The translations under genes were made by a program, and so were the position numbers. A stretch of DNA of 64,000 bases. Source: Zingiber officinale (lineage: Eukaryota > Streptophyta > Magnoliopsida > Zingiberales > Zingiberaceae). The stretch is taken from positions 53,538,722 to 53,602,721 of the forward strand of contig NC_056000.1 in the NCBI RefSeq assembly GCF_018446385.1. Reading direction: 5' to 3'. Under the pieces are notes generated by a model, which was not told the DNA's origin, did not search any database, and saw only the letters and a list, made by a program, of their open reading frames with translations. This document shows, piece by piece, positions 43,604-54,890 of this stretch. The stretch's first letter is position 1. Each line of letters opens with the position of its first letter.

Positions 43604-45832
43604 ATAAATTAACAAATTTAGAAAAGTTAAATATTAAAAATTTCAATTTTAACTTAAATAAATCTAAAAATTCAAATGATAATGATGACAAGGTCAATAT
43701 TGGTCTAGATAAAATTAATAAATTTTTTAATAAATTATTTAATAATCTAGATAATATCAATCCAAAAAATCTTATCCACCCCCAAGATAATTTAATTAAC
43801 AAAAGATTATATGTTAAAGATAAGACTAATATAATAAATTCAACTAATAATATAAACTTAAAAAATAAAGAAAATATAAGGATAAATTAAAACATATATT
43901 CAAAATTAAATATTAAAGAAAAATTAAAATTAAATATTAAAGAACATTTAAAATTAACAGTTAATAAAAAATTAAAAGATAAACCTTTAAAAAAAATATA
44001 ATTCAAATAGTTTAATCAATTCAAATTTAAAAACTAATAAAAACTTAAACACTTAAAATCTTAACTTAATAAAATTAAATTTAAATTTAAATATTAAATA
44101 CACTCATTTAAAGAAGGAAAATTTGACCAATTTAATTAATTCAAAATTAAAAACTTAATTTTAAATTACAAATTAAAAATCATAAAAGGAAAATCAATAA
44201 TTTAGGGGAGGCTCCAAACTAGTTGGCACCTCCAAAACTAACCTACCCGACAGAGTAATTATAATTAGTTTAAAAAGGGACTAAGTTTAACTTGATCTAT
44301 AGTACTGGTGAAATATTGGATGATAGTAAGTTAGGAAAGCTCAGTCTATGCATGTCTAGAAAAATATGGCTTCGACCTGGTTCATTTGACTGAGTGAAAC
44401 TAACTGAAGCTATCCTTTACGGATCCTAACCAGTTAGACCAAGATTTTGTATTAAGTTCAATGGATAGAACTATTTGAAAAATCTCGAAGACATGATTAC
44501 TCTAATAATGTCCAAATGACTCATCATAGCCCCAGAAGTTTATCCAAATAATCCTTGTTTGTTGAACTCAAAGCTAAACCTGAATCTAACACAAAGTTAA
44601 ACCAAACCCTAAAAATCGAATTTAACTCATCTTACAAAATTATAGGATTCCCTGATTGAAAATTTAGATCGGGTGAGATGACTAAGGACATCTAATCAAA
44701 CCAAATCGAATCGAATGAACCAAATCGAATCGAATCGAAGTGAACCAAATCGAATCGAATCAAACCAAATCAAATCGAATCGAATTGAACCAAATTAAAT
44801 TAAAACTAATTAAATTAAATTAAAATTGAACTAGATCTAATAAATCAAATTAAATTCAATTGAAAAATTCAATTTCAAATTATTTTAAAAACTTAAATTA
44901 AATATTATTTTAAAAATTATTTTAACTTAAAAAATATTATAAAAATTTATTTAACTTATATAAAATTATTTTAAAAATTTATTAAACTTTGACAAAATAT
45001 TTTAACATTTATTTAACTTAAAAAATTATTTTAAAATTTATTTAACTTTCAAAAAATTATTTTAAAAATATATTTAACATAAAAATTATTTTAAAATTTG
45101 TTTTAAAAAATTATTTTAACATAAAAATTATTTTAAAAACTATTTTAGCATAAAAAATTATTATTTTAACATAAAAATTATTTTAAAAATTGTTTTAAAA
45201 ATTATTTTAACATAAGAATTACTTTTGAAATTATTTTAACATAAAAATTATTTTAAAAACTATTTTAAAATAAAAAATTATTATTTTAACATAAAAATAA
45301 TTTTAAAAATTGTTTTAACATAAAAATTGTTTTAAAAAATTATTTTAACATAAAAATTACTTTAATATAAAAAATCATTTTAAAAATTATTTTAATGTAA
45401 AAATCATTTTAAAAATTATTTTAACATAAAAAATATTTAAAAAACTATTTTAACATAAAAATTATTTTAACTTTAAAACTCTTTTAAATATTATTTTAAC
45501 TTTAAAATTATTTTTTAAAAAAATTATTTTAACTTGAAAATTATTTTAACTTTAAAAATATGTTAAAAAATTATTTTAACTTTAAAATTCTTTAAAAAAA
45601 ATTTAACTTTAAAATTATATTTAAAAAAATATTTTAACTTTAATTTTTTTTTAAAAATTCTTTTAAAAACTATTTTAAGTTTAAAAATTCTTTTAAAAAA
45701 TTATTCTAACTTTAAAATTCTTTTAAAAAATTATTTTAACTTAATAAATTATTTTAATTTAAAAATTATTTTCTTTTAAAAATTATTTTAACTTAAAAAT
45801 TATTATAAAAAAAACTAAGTTTAAAATTATTT
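43604..45832. repeat. Low-complexity AT-rich internal region
   Basis: 43604-44170 is A/T-rich former coding sequence for an Asn/Lys-rich tail. 44170-44690 is more complex but no domain was recognised. 44694-44790 is a degenerate (AATCG)n/(GAATC)n microsatellite. 44860-45830 is nearly pure A/T, built from about 40 imperfect copies of a unit like AAAATTATTTTAACATAA of about 20 bp. The gag-only element 2 inserted at its right end. Confidence 0.8.
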
Positions 45833-46772
45833 TGTTGGACCCCGTGGTAGTTTTGATGTGATCAACCAAGTTGGTTAGGTCCTGCTTTGTGTTTGATCCC
45901 TGTGTCTGAGTGTGCAGGAGCTTAGGAGCACAGGAAGTCGAGAGAAAGACGCAGCTAGCGAGAAGGACGACACGGGAAGGGAGCCGACGGGCTCGGTGCG
46001 TCCGAAGGACGAGAGAGCTGCAGAATAGTACTCCGGTGGAGCGAGAAGAACGTGAGCGGCGTTCGAGGGACGAGAAATCGGACGGAAGCCTGCTCGAGGA
46101 GAAGGCCGGGAATTGGGTTCGGGTGAGCCCTATTTCAGTTGGACGCAATCACTCAAAAGAACGGAGCTTCGGAAGTCAAAGCGAAGAAGAAAAGGAGTCA
46201 AAAGAGGGTGAAAATACTGTAGCAAAAATTACTGTAGCAGGAACCTTGAAGGCGCCTTAAACATATTCAAGGCGCCTTCAACATTGAAGGCGCCTTGAAA
46301 GGCTTGTTTAAGGCGCCTTGAGCCAGGTCAGTTTGACCGTTTGCACTAGGGATAAAGTTTTATCCGCTGACCGAGCTGGAGGCGCCTTGAACTTTGTTGG
46401 AGGTGCCTTGGACTCTCGGGATAAGATTTCCAAGACCTATATAAAGGCCCCTGGAGCTAGGAAAGTCACAACAACTCAAGCAATCAATTGTGTAAGCAAT
46501 TCCTAAGCAACTAGTGAGCTTCCAAAGTATAAAAGGCTTCTTCGCCTTCAGAGAAGGAGATTTTTCTTAGTGCGCATTTCATCGCCCTGAATTAACAACC
46601 CTCTTGGTTGTAACCAAGTTAAATTCCTGTCTTCTGTTTATTTTATGTCTCCTTAATTTAGTTGCTATTATTTTACTACTGATTTTATTTCTGAGTTGAA
46701 ATCCGAGGAGGGTAGTTTTATTTTTGTTTTCAGCAATTCACCCCCCTCTTGCCGGCCTCCGCTGTACCTACA
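45833..46772 (+). repeat. 5' LTR of gag-only element 2, with AAGGCGCCTT palindrome array
   Basis: Upstream of the TATA box (CCTATATAAAGGCCCC, about 46437-46452) lie six to seven units of the palindrome AAGGCGCCTT or GGCGCC at 46250-46400, plus GGATAAAGTTTTATCC at about 46349. The LTR has the family ends and the shared AGTGTGCAGGAGCTTAGGAG block. It lacks one 20-bp palindrome unit present in the 3' LTR. Confidence 0.95.
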
Positions 46773-46837
46773 AATGGTATCAGAGCCTGATCGCCTCCGA
46801 AGGACTAACCGCCAACTGAAGCACTACGATCAAGACG

Positions 46838-47845
46838 ATGACCGGAGCAAATATATATCCCCCAAAATTCGACGGAGACTTCGCCACATGGAAGCGCAAA
46901 ATGGAGGTATTTTTTAAAACTGAATTTGACATTCTTTTAATAATGAAATATGGCTATGCAGTTCCGAAATATAAGGAGGAAAATACCTGGACGGAAAAGG
47001 AACAAGCAGACTTCATCGCCAACGGGAAGGCTGAGTTCCATCTACTCAGCGTTTTGCCGTCTCAGGAGGTAAATCGGATCGGAAGCTACGACTCTGCAAA
47101 AGATCTCTGGGAAAAATTCCTAGAGCTCCACGAAGGCACCTCCGAAGCGAAGCTAGCAAGGCGCGACATCCTCCGGAACCAGTTGACGAACCTCCGGATG
47201 AACCAAGGCGAGAAGGTAGCGCAGCTCCAAGCAAGGATCAAAGAGCTGATCACGCAACTAACTAATTTTGGAGAAGAGGTAACAAACCGGGACTCTATCC
47301 GGTATGCGCTCAACGCCTTCCCCAGAACTCCAGAGTGGGCTTCCTTAGTAGATGTGTACTACATCTCTAAGAATCTCGAGGTAAGTACTTTAGAACAATT
47401 GTTTTCGACTTTTGAACTTCATGAATCTCGAGTTTCAGAGCCCAATGGAGTAGAGAAGACCAGTCAGAACATAGCCCTAAAGGCAAAAGTAAACGGTTCT
47501 GACTCCGAAGCCTCAGTCGACGAATCCGAAGCGGCACTACTGGTAAGACGCTTCAATAAGTTTTTCAGTGCTAATAAATTTAAATCGCAGAGGCATCATC
47601 GAAAGAAGAGGACGGTTCGTTGCTACAACTGCAACGAAGAGGGGCACATCAAAGATGACTGCCCAAAGCTAAAGAGAAAGGAGAAAGAAAATGAAAAGTC
47701 AAAATACAAGAAACCAGAACCCTCCAAGCACAAGAACTTGAAAGTTACTTGGTCAGATTCGTCATCCTCTGAGTCGGACATCGAAGAATTCTCGGGGTTA
47801 GCGCTAATGGCTAACCATCAACCGAAAGAAGACTCAAGCTCATAA
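46838..47845 (+). CDS. gag: Intact Gag of gag-only element 2
   Basis: 335-aa uninterrupted ORF starting at ATG 46838 (MTGANIYPPKFDGDFATWKR), 63 bp after the primer site. Residues about 20-230 form a copia Gag domain (HLLSVLPSQEVNRIGSYDSA, LWEKFLELHEGTSEAKLARR, QARIKELITQLTNFGEEVTN, DSIRYALNAFPRTPEWASLV, STFELHESR). A basic stretch leads to one CCHC knuckle CYNCNEEGHIKDDC (about residues 268-281), then a Lys-rich and a Ser/acidic tail (SDSSSSESDIEEF). It should form particles and package RNA. The TAA stop is followed directly by an ATG (TCATAAATG); in the related element the same frame reads through, so the stop is probably a recent lesion dividing a longer Gag. Confidence 0.92.
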   Translation: MTGANIYPPKFDGDFATWKRKMEVFFKTEFDILLIMKYGYAVPKYKEENTWTEKEQADFIANGKAEFHLLSVLPSQEVNRIGSYDSAKDLWEKFLELHEGTSEAKLARRDILRNQLTNLRMNQGEKVAQLQARIKELITQLTNFGEEVTNRDSIRYALNAFPRTPEWASLVDVYYISKNLEVSTLEQLFSTFELHESRVSEPNGVEKTSQNIALKAKVNGSDSEASVDESEAALLVRRFNKFFSANKFKSQRHHRKKRTVRCYNCNEEGHIKDDCPKLKRKEKENEKSKYKKPEPSKHKNLKVTWSDSSSSESDIEEFSGLALMANHQPKEDSSS

Positions 47846-48250
47846 ATGAACATGGATGAAGGGGGAGATTCATCAGAAGAGGAAAGTTGCAGTGAAGGGG
47901 GAGTGTCACCGAGTCAGGTAAGTAAGGTACGCAATCTAACCCCAACTCAGTCTTTTCGCTTTATTAAAGCACTTTCTAAAGAGTTAGATCAATTAGAAAA
48001 AGAAAATGATAATTTGAAATCAGAAAATGAAAATTTTAAATTGGAAATTGAAAAATTGAAATTTGATGCATGCTTAAAGATAAATGTTTTTCCAAAATCA
48101 AAACTTAAAATTTATGGAAAATTAAAATGGTACATTAGAAACCATCAGAGTCAACTTAGAAAAGTGCCCAAAATTTGTGTGCCCCCTAAATATCTGATTA
48201 ATCCAGTAGGAAGGAACCTCTATTGGGTTCCAAAATCTGTGCTAAATTAA
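47846..48250 (+). CDS. Gag-tail ORF with coiled coil
   Basis: 134 aa in the same frame as Gag, immediately after its stop. It opens with an acidic/serine stretch (EGGDSSEEESCSEGG), then a coiled coil of about 40 residues (LSKELDQLEKENDNLKSENE) and a conserved end: KWYIRNHQSQLRKVPKICVP and NPVGRNLYWVPKSVLN. The related element 1 has the same tail (WYYRYHQGQIRNILRKYVPK, NPVG.NLY.VPK). In complete Sirevirus-like elements a WVPK motif precedes the protease, so pol was apparently lost just after it. The coiled coil may drive Gag-Gag contacts. Whether it is translated separately or by readthrough is unknown. Confidence 0.75.
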   Translation: MNMDEGGDSSEEESCSEGGVSPSQVSKVRNLTPTQSFRFIKALSKELDQLEKENDNLKSENENFKLEIEKLKFDACLKINVFPKSKLKIYGKLKWYIRNHQSQLRKVPKICVPPKYLINPVGRNLYWVPKSVLN

Positions 48251-48964
48251 TTTCTTTTAAGTTAAAAGCTTTAAAGTGAGAAAATTAAACATTGAATTTC
48301 TTTATGGAAGCTTTGTCTAAGGAAGTGGTTGTTGCTCCAATAACCAAGAAGGCCTAGTGCCTCGCCACGACCTGGAAGCTGAAATATTTAAATAAAATGT
48401 TTAATTAAATTTCTGAAAAAGCATTAAAATCAAGAATTAAATAATGCTTTGAGAGTTTATCAAACATTTTAAAAAAATTGCTTTTATTGAAGAAATTCTA
48501 AATTTCATTTGACTTAGAAATTTTTTTGGGGGAACAATTTTTTAATTAATTGCCTTAGAAATTTTTTATTTGGAAAATTCAGTTTAACTTAGAATTTTTT
48601 TAAAAAAATTCTAATAATTCATTTTTGCTTAGAAAATTTTTTCTGAAAATTCAACTTAACATAGAATTTTTTTAAAAAAAATTCATTTTTGCTCAGAATT
48701 TTTTCTACCTTAATAATTTGCTTAATACCCTCTAATTATGACCCCATTTTTGCTGTGATCAAAGGGGGAGAGAAAAGTACAAGTTGAGGGGGAGTTAGGA
48801 AAATTAAAATTAAAATTTTTAATTCTCTAAACTGTGTTGCAATTTTACTTATTGCAAATTTATGCTTAATTATGTTAGTTTAGTAATTTCCTTTAAAATT
48901 ACTAGTTATGTCTATTTTTACCCTAACTTTAACTTGGGTTGATGCACATCAAAAAGGGGGAGAT
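48251..48964 (+). other. Post-gag tail and multiple polypurine tracts of element 2
   Basis: The first 180 bp are conserved with 35820-36000 of element 1 (GAGAAAATTAAACATTGAAT, AAGTGGTTGTTGCTCCAATA, CTCGCCACGACCTGGAAGC). The rest is T/A-rich with CTTAGAAATTTTT repeats. Purine tracts lie at about 48764-48775, 48786-48796 and 48953-48963, the last abutting the 3' LTR. Confidence 0.6.
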
Positions 48965-49921
48965 TGTTGGACCCCGTGGTAGTTTTGATGTGATCAACCA
49001 AGTTGGTTAGGTCCTGCTTTGTGTTTGATCCCTGTGTCTGAGTGTGCAGGAGCTTAGGAGCACAGGAAGTCGAGCGGAAGACGCAGCTAGCGAGAAGGAT
49101 GGCACGGGAAGGGAGCCGACTGGCTCGGTGCGTCCGAAGGACGAGAGAGCTGTGGAAGAGTACTCCGGTGGAGCGAGAAGAACGTGCGCGGTGTTCGAGG
49201 GACGAGAAGCCGGACGGAAGCCTGCTCAAGGAGAAGGTCGGGAATTGGGTTCGGGTGAGCCCTATTTCGGTTGGTCGCAATCACCCAAAAGAACGGAGCT
49301 TCGGAAGTCAAAGCGAATAAGAAAAGGAGTCAAAAGAGGCTGAAATTACTGTAGCAGAAATTACTGTAGCAGGAACCTTGAAGGCGCCTTAAACATATTG
49401 AAGGCGCCTTAAACATATTCAAGGCGCCTTCAACATTGAAGGTGCCTTGAAAGGCTTGTTTAAGGCGCCTTGAGCCAGGTCAGTTTGACCGTTTGCACTG
49501 GGGATAAAATTTTATCCGCTGACCGAGCTGGAGGTGCCTTGAACCTTGTTAGAGGCGCCTTGGACTCTCGGGATAAGATTTTTAGGACCTATATAAAGGC
49601 CCCTGGAGCTAGGAAAGTCACAACAACTCAAGCAATCAATTGTGTAAGCAATTCCTAAGCAACTAGTGAGCTTCCAAAGTGTAAAAGGCTTCTCCGCCTT
49701 CAGAGAAGGAGATTTTTCTTAGTGCACATTTCATCGCCCTGGATTAACAACCCTCTTGGTTGTAATCAGGTTAAATTCCTGTCTTCTATTTATTTTCTAT
49801 CTCCTTAATTTAGTTGCTATTATTTTACTACTGATTTTATTTCTGAGTTGAAATCCAAGGATAGTTTTATTTTTGTTTTCAGCAATTCACCCCCCTCTTA
49901 TCGGCCTCCGCTGCACCTACA
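48965..49921 (+). repeat. 3' LTR of gag-only element 2
   Basis: Homologous to 45833-46772. It has one extra 20-bp palindrome unit (49388-49410 region) and a few transitions, for example AAGGTGCCTT for AAGGCGCCTT. ORFs in 48918-49343 and 49470-49658 have counterparts in the 5' LTR and are not genes. Confidence 0.95.
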
Positions 49922-49926
49922 TATTT

Positions 49927-51344
49927 CACTTACTTAACTTAGAAATTAACTTTAAAAATAATCAAATTAAGAAATTCAGGTTAAAAATCAAATTAAATAA
50001 AAATAAAACTTAAAACTTAAATTTTAAATTAACTTAACTAAAAATTAACTTAAATTAACTTCAACTTAACTTAGATTTCAACTTATTTAATTTAAATCTG
50101 CTTAATTCTTAACCTTAATTAAAAAAAATAACCTAACTTATTTAATAGATTAATTTATCTACTAATTTGTTAACTCTATTTTTAAAATAACCTAAATAAA
50201 TTCAACTTTGAATTAATATTATCTTCAAACTTAATTAATTCTACTTAAATTAAATTTAAAACAAAAATAAATGAAATAAATATTATAACTAAAAATATCA
50301 TTAAATTAACCCAATCAATACAAAATCTAAGTTGTTTTAATCAAATAAGTATTAAATTATTGAATTAAGTAAAAATTAATCAATAAACTATTGATAATGA
50401 TTAACTGTTATTGAATTAGTAACAAATTATTTTATTTAACTTTAACCTAAAATTTAACTTAATACACCTAAGTCTAAAGTTAATTATTTTTAGACCAATT
50501 GGTTAATAAATGAACAATTATACCAAGTATATAGAGATAATTATATAGGAAAATATTACTAACCCTAAATCTCCTAAAGACACTTAGGTAGGAAAATATG
50601 CTAAGGTTTTGAAAATTAACATATCCAAACCCCAGTGTCGACTTCAAACGGAGTGTCGACTTCAGGGGGAGGATTAATTCAACTTGAAAATATTTTTCAA
50701 AAAATATTCCTTAAAAATATTCTATTTTTTTTTAAATCTGACCTTCTAAACTTATTTTTGCAAATCTAATTTAATAAATATATTTTTAAAAACTAACCTT
50801 TATAAAACTAAGTTATTTAAATTTGGATCTTAAAAAGTAGACTTTTATATAAAAACTTAGTTTTGATTCTACAAACTTTTAAAATTTTATAAGTTTGGCA
50901 TTGTTTATCTTACTTTTTGAAAATTAGCCTCTATAAAACTTATGTTCGAAAATTTGCCTTCCGTTTGCAAGCTCATTTTGAAAGTTAAGTTGATTTTCAA
51001 CCTAAGTTAGCTATTTTTCAAAATTTAGTTATTTTGAAAAACTTAAAAGGAAAATTTTAAAGCAAAATTTTCAAAATTTTATACTTTAAACTCCCCCAAG
51101 TCAATCTGATTTTAGTTAGAATTCTCTATTATATTATTTTTCTTATTCGCTTATTTTTATCTACCCTACATTTTTTTTTGATGAATGTCAAAGGAGGAGG
51201 GTTAGGTGGTTTAAGTTAGTTAGCAACAAAAAAATACCAAAAATAAAACAAGACTAACTTAACATCATTGCTTGTAAGTGCTTATTTATTAAATATTTTT
51301 TCACTAACTTAACCAGGTTGTCATTGCATCAAAAAGGGAGAGAT
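49927..51344. other. Right native half of the Sirevirus-like host element
   Basis: AT-rich sequence with frequent AACTTAA words and no recognisable protein. A pair of GTGTCGACTTCA(A/G) repeats lies at 50635-50665. Purine tracts occur at 50667-50676 and 51190-51200, and AAAAAGGGAGAGA (51332-51344) directly precedes the 3' LTR. Confidence 0.6.
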
Positions 51345-52431
51345 TGTTGGTGCGGTTAGCACTAACGATCTAACTCAAATTTTGATGAATGACAAAGAAG
51401 GTTAAAGTTAGTTTCATTGTGATCTAACGTTGTGACCAAGTGTGCAGGAGAAGGCCAACTAGGTCGACGGGCCGACCGGATAGCTAGCACGAAGTCCAGA
51501 TAGGTCGACGGGCTGACCGGATGTCTGGCACGAAGCCCAGCTAGGTCGACGGGCTGATCGGATAGCTAGCACGAAGTCCAGACTGGTCAAAGGGCTGACC
51601 GGACGTCTGACACGAAGTCCAGATGGGTCGAATGGCTAACCGGACGTCTGACAAGTAAGTTAAGGTAAGTCACTGGAGGGGAGTGACGGTGATGACGTGT
51701 TCCCGGGAAGGAAACTTAGGGGTCGATCCAACTTAGAGCCATTTTGGAACTCTAAGTTGAGATCTTGACTAGATTCTGGTCTCGGTGAGATAGAATTTAA
51801 TTAATACTCTGTTTGTTTATTATAACTGTTCTAACACTTAATTTTGCAGGGTAATATAATTTACATTGTGCTTCGGACTAACATTTTCTTACAGTGAGAG
51901 AAGCTTGCTGGAAAATGGGGTACGGGCGCTCGAATCCCTTCTGGGCGCCCGGAATGCAAAAGTTATCCCCAAGCGACGTCGCAACGTGGAGCGCTCTGAT
52001 TGCCTGAGCTGCGTCACAGTCCAAGCGCCCGGAAGGGATCTGAGCGCTCGGAGCTTCCTATATAAGGAGGTCTTCTCCAAAGCTTCAAAACACAGCAACG
52101 ATATTTTCTCTACTGCGCTGTGCTCCTACGACGCTGCGACGCTACTCCAACAATGTACTGCTAAAGAGTTTTTCTTTCCTTTATTTTGTTATCGATATTG
52201 TTCTTAATAGTTCCTGTACTCAAAATTGTAATCCTATTTTACGAACTATTAGTGATTGCCCAGCGAAAGCACTCGACGAGTGCGAGCCTTGGAGTAGGAG
52301 TCGACCAAAGCTCCGAACCAAGTAAATTGGTTTGTGTTAGCGTAGTTCTTTCTCTCTTCCGCTGCTTACTCTAGATACAATAGTTTTTTTAATCGCTATT
52401 CACCCCCTCTAGCGAATTTCTCGATCCAACA
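51345..52431 (+). repeat. 3' LTR of the truncated Sirevirus-like element
   Basis: 1087 bp, TGTTGGTGCGG to TCGATCCAACA. It contains four GGTCGACGGGCTGACCGGAT-type repeats of about 55 bp (51455-51650), GGGCGCCCGGA-like palindromes (51926-51955 and 52025-52050), a TATA box (CCTATATAAGGAGG, about 52057-52070) and the family end TATTCACCCCCTCTAGCG. Confidence 0.85.
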
Positions 52432-53065
52432 GATAAGACCTAAATACTCTTTTGCAAGCTCTAAAACCCCAAAAACAGCATTGGAACTTATTATCCCCAT
52501 TCTTGTGTAGTGCCACATAGGTTTCAGGATCCCTGACTCTTAACTCACACAGATATAGTGAAAGATCTCTATATGCTTGATCATAATCTCTAACGATTTT
52601 CTTCATCGCTTTCTCTTGAGCTCTGTATGCTTTTCTATATGATATGGTCACTCCAAACCTAGCTTTTATATCTGATATAATCATACTTGATTTGTACTGT
52701 TCATTAGCAAGAAATTGCTCTTCCATAAAAGATGCTACAAAGGAAGAAGAGCATTCTTGGTGATCAGCACTTTCCCTAATAGTGTCGCATTGGTGTTCCT
52801 TTACATATTTCATTACAGCGAACTCTACATCCCCCGAGCAACTACTCTTCATGTACATGGTTGATTGAAGTAGATGACTTTTACTTTATTTTTTCGAGTG
52901 TCAACTGAATTATATCTCATATCTTTAACCATGACATGTTTAACAAGTGTATTCTTGAACTCTTATCGAGATGAAAAAATCTGTCCAACACAAAATTCAT
53001 GCTCATTTGTTGCCTCTTCAATTGACCTTTGAAGCAATCGAAAAATTAAAATATATGGATCATCA

Positions 53066-54890
53066 TGTTGGTGCAACCTTAGGTCAAAGTTGACTTGGTT
53101 GACCTGACTCGAGTTGACTTGACTCGAGTTATGTTTTGATGTTTGACGATGTTTGACGAGAAGAGAGTTGTATTCTTGATGATTGACAAGAATAGGTGTT
53201 TGGGAGATTGTAGGTGCAACCTTAGGTCAAGGTTGACCTGGTTGACCTGATTCGGGAAAAGTCCAAGCAGGGAGCTTGGCACGCGAAAAGTCCAAGTATG
53301 GAGACTTGGCACTGGAAAAGTCCAAGTACGGAGACTTGGCACGGGGAAAAGTCCAAGCAGGTAGCTTGGCATGCGGAAAGTCCAAGTATGGAGACTTGGC
53401 ACGGGGAAAGTCCAAACAGGGAGTTTGGCACGGGGAAAAGTCCTGGTGAGTGAAGCCAGGCAGTCGGAGAAGTCCTGGTGAGTGAAGCCAGGCAGTCGGG
53501 AAATCCTGGTGAGTGAAGCCAGGTGAAAATCCTAGTGAGTGAAGCTAGGTGAAAGTGGAAGTCCTGATGAGTGAAGCCAGGCAGTGGGAAAGTCCTAACT
53601 GGGATGTTAGGCAGTGTGGAAAGTCCTGATGAGTGAAGCCAGACAGTGGGAAAGTCCTAACTGGGATATTAGGCAGTTGGAAAGTCCTGGTGAGTGAAGC
53701 CAGGCAGTGAGAAAGTCCTAACTGGGATGTTAGGCAGTGTGGAAATCCTGGTAAGTGAAGCCAGGTGAAAGTCTGGGTGAGTTAAGCCAGGCAAGGGAAA
53801 ATCCAGATGGATTAGGGATGATCGGACATCTGGTGTTGAGGAAAGTCCAAGTAGGTCAAAGGGTTTGACCGGACACTTGGCGGGGAATTCTAGCAGATCA
53901 AGGGAGTGACCAGATGCTAGGAATGAAGTACCAACAGGTCGAGGTTGACCGGATGTTGGTTTGGAAGGCTTGGGACTTGGTTTGGGCAAAAACCAAGTCA
54001 CTAGTTATCTGATCGGTCTGGTGACCGATCAGTAACCGATCAGTGTGCTACTGATCGGTATCTGATCGGTCTGTGGACCGATCAGGAGCTTCCCTGATCG
54101 GTCTGTGGACCGATCAGGAGCTTCCCTGATCGGTCGTGGCGACCGATCAGGAGACGATGTCGCGGAAGGAAGAGCTTCAAAGCCAAGAGGTGGGATCGGT
54201 CTGTGGACCGATCCAGTTGTCTTTGATCGTCCACGCATCGATCGTAGTACGCATGTTTACGTTTGATCGATCGAGGGACCGATCGGGCCTGATCGGTCCA
54301 CGATCGAGTTCTAGCCGTTGCAACGCAACGGCTAGTTTCTTCTGTCTTCTTCGCGGTATAAAGGAGGCGAGGGCATCTTCTACTCGGCTTCTTCCTCTTC
54401 TTTTTCTGTTATTGCTCTGGTGCTTGAGCTTTGTTGAGCTCTTCTTCGCAAACTTCGCGTGAGCTTCTTCCTTTGGCTTTCTTCTTGTGGTTGGCGTCTG
54501 AGAAGCTGTTGCTTCTTCAACAGTCAACAAGAAGGCAAGGGTTGTTTACATTTGCTGTGTATTTACTTCTTGCTTCTCTTGTATTTGTACTCCTTATCTT
54601 GCTGTTGCAAGAAGTAGTTGTGGCGAGGTTTCTCCACCCATAAGGAGCTCATATTTAGCCGGTTCTCCGGGGACTCATCCACCGACGGATTGGTAGGCTT
54701 CGTCCACCTTACGGACACGCCGAGGAGTAGGAGTTCATCTCCGAACCTCGTTACATCGGTTTGTTTTTTCTTCTCCTTAGTTTCTTCCTTGTATTTCCGC
54801 TGCGACTAACCCTAACTGTAGGAAGAACGCGAGAATTTGGGGCGGCTATTCACACCCCCCCTCTCTAGCCGAGTACGAACGATCCCAACA
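53066..54890 (+). mobile_element. Sirevirus-type solo LTR, 1825 bp, plus orientation
   Basis: Starts TGTTGGTGCAACC, ends CGATCCCAACA, flanked by perfect duplications catca (53061-53065 and 54891-54895). It has the same design as the solo LTR at 5166: a GGTCAAGGTTGACCTGGTTG start repeated twice (53073 and 53219), about 15 AAGTCCNNG...NNGGCA-type units (53260-53800), a GATCGGTC...GACCGATC palindrome array (54005-54310), a TATA box (GCGGTATAAAGGAGG, about 54353) and a TTCACACCCCCCCTCTCTAG end. The MULE coding frame flanks it on both sides. Confidence 0.95.
54005..54310. repeat. Array of GATCGGTC/GACCGATC palindromes
   Basis: Six to seven inverted repeats such as GATCGGTCTGTGGACCGATC occur, three of them joined by an identical AGGAGCTTCC spacer. 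They occupy the same place relative to the TATA box as the CCAATCGATCG, GGGCGCCC and AAGGCGCCTT arrays in the other LTRs. Confidence 0.9.

Larger units (their letters stand above)
45833..49921 (+). mobile_element. Gag-only Sirevirus-like element 2 (TR-GAG type), 4089 bp, intact ends
   Basis: LTRs are 45833-46772 (940 bp) and 48965-49921 (957 bp), starting TGTTGGACCCCG and ending CACCTACA or TACCTACA. Perfect target duplications tattt flank it (45828-45832 and 49922-49926). A TGGTATCAGAGCC primer site follows at 46775. Purine tracts AAAGGGGGAGAG, TTGAGGGGGAG and AAAAAGGGGGAGA precede the 3' LTR. Inside are an intact Gag ORF, a Gag-tail ORF and a conserved tail, with no pol at all. It is the same design as 29413-37580 but a clearly different family, so the gag-only layout is shared rather than a single accident. 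Confidence 0.95.
43005..52431 (+). mobile_element. Sirevirus-like element, 5'-truncated and without pol; hosts gag-only element 2
   Basis: The 3' LTR (51345-52431) starts TGTTGGTGCGG, ends TCGATCCAACA and is preceded by AAAAAGGGAGAGA. Purine tracts at 50667 (CAGGGGGAGGA) and 51192 resemble Sirevirus multiple tracts. The only coding remnant is a Gag fragment at 43040-43603. Both the native halves (43005-45832 and 49927-51344) are AT-rich and show no pol domain. No 5' LTR was found; the left side fuses to a gypsy gag relic near 43000. A gataa pentamer follows the LTR but has no partner to test. Confidence 0.6.

Noticed and set aside
45833-49921. Interpreting the element as a simple internal deletion of a full-length copy
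   Set aside because: A one-off deletion is possible for one element, but the related 29413 element has the same layout, so a gag-only family is the better explanation.
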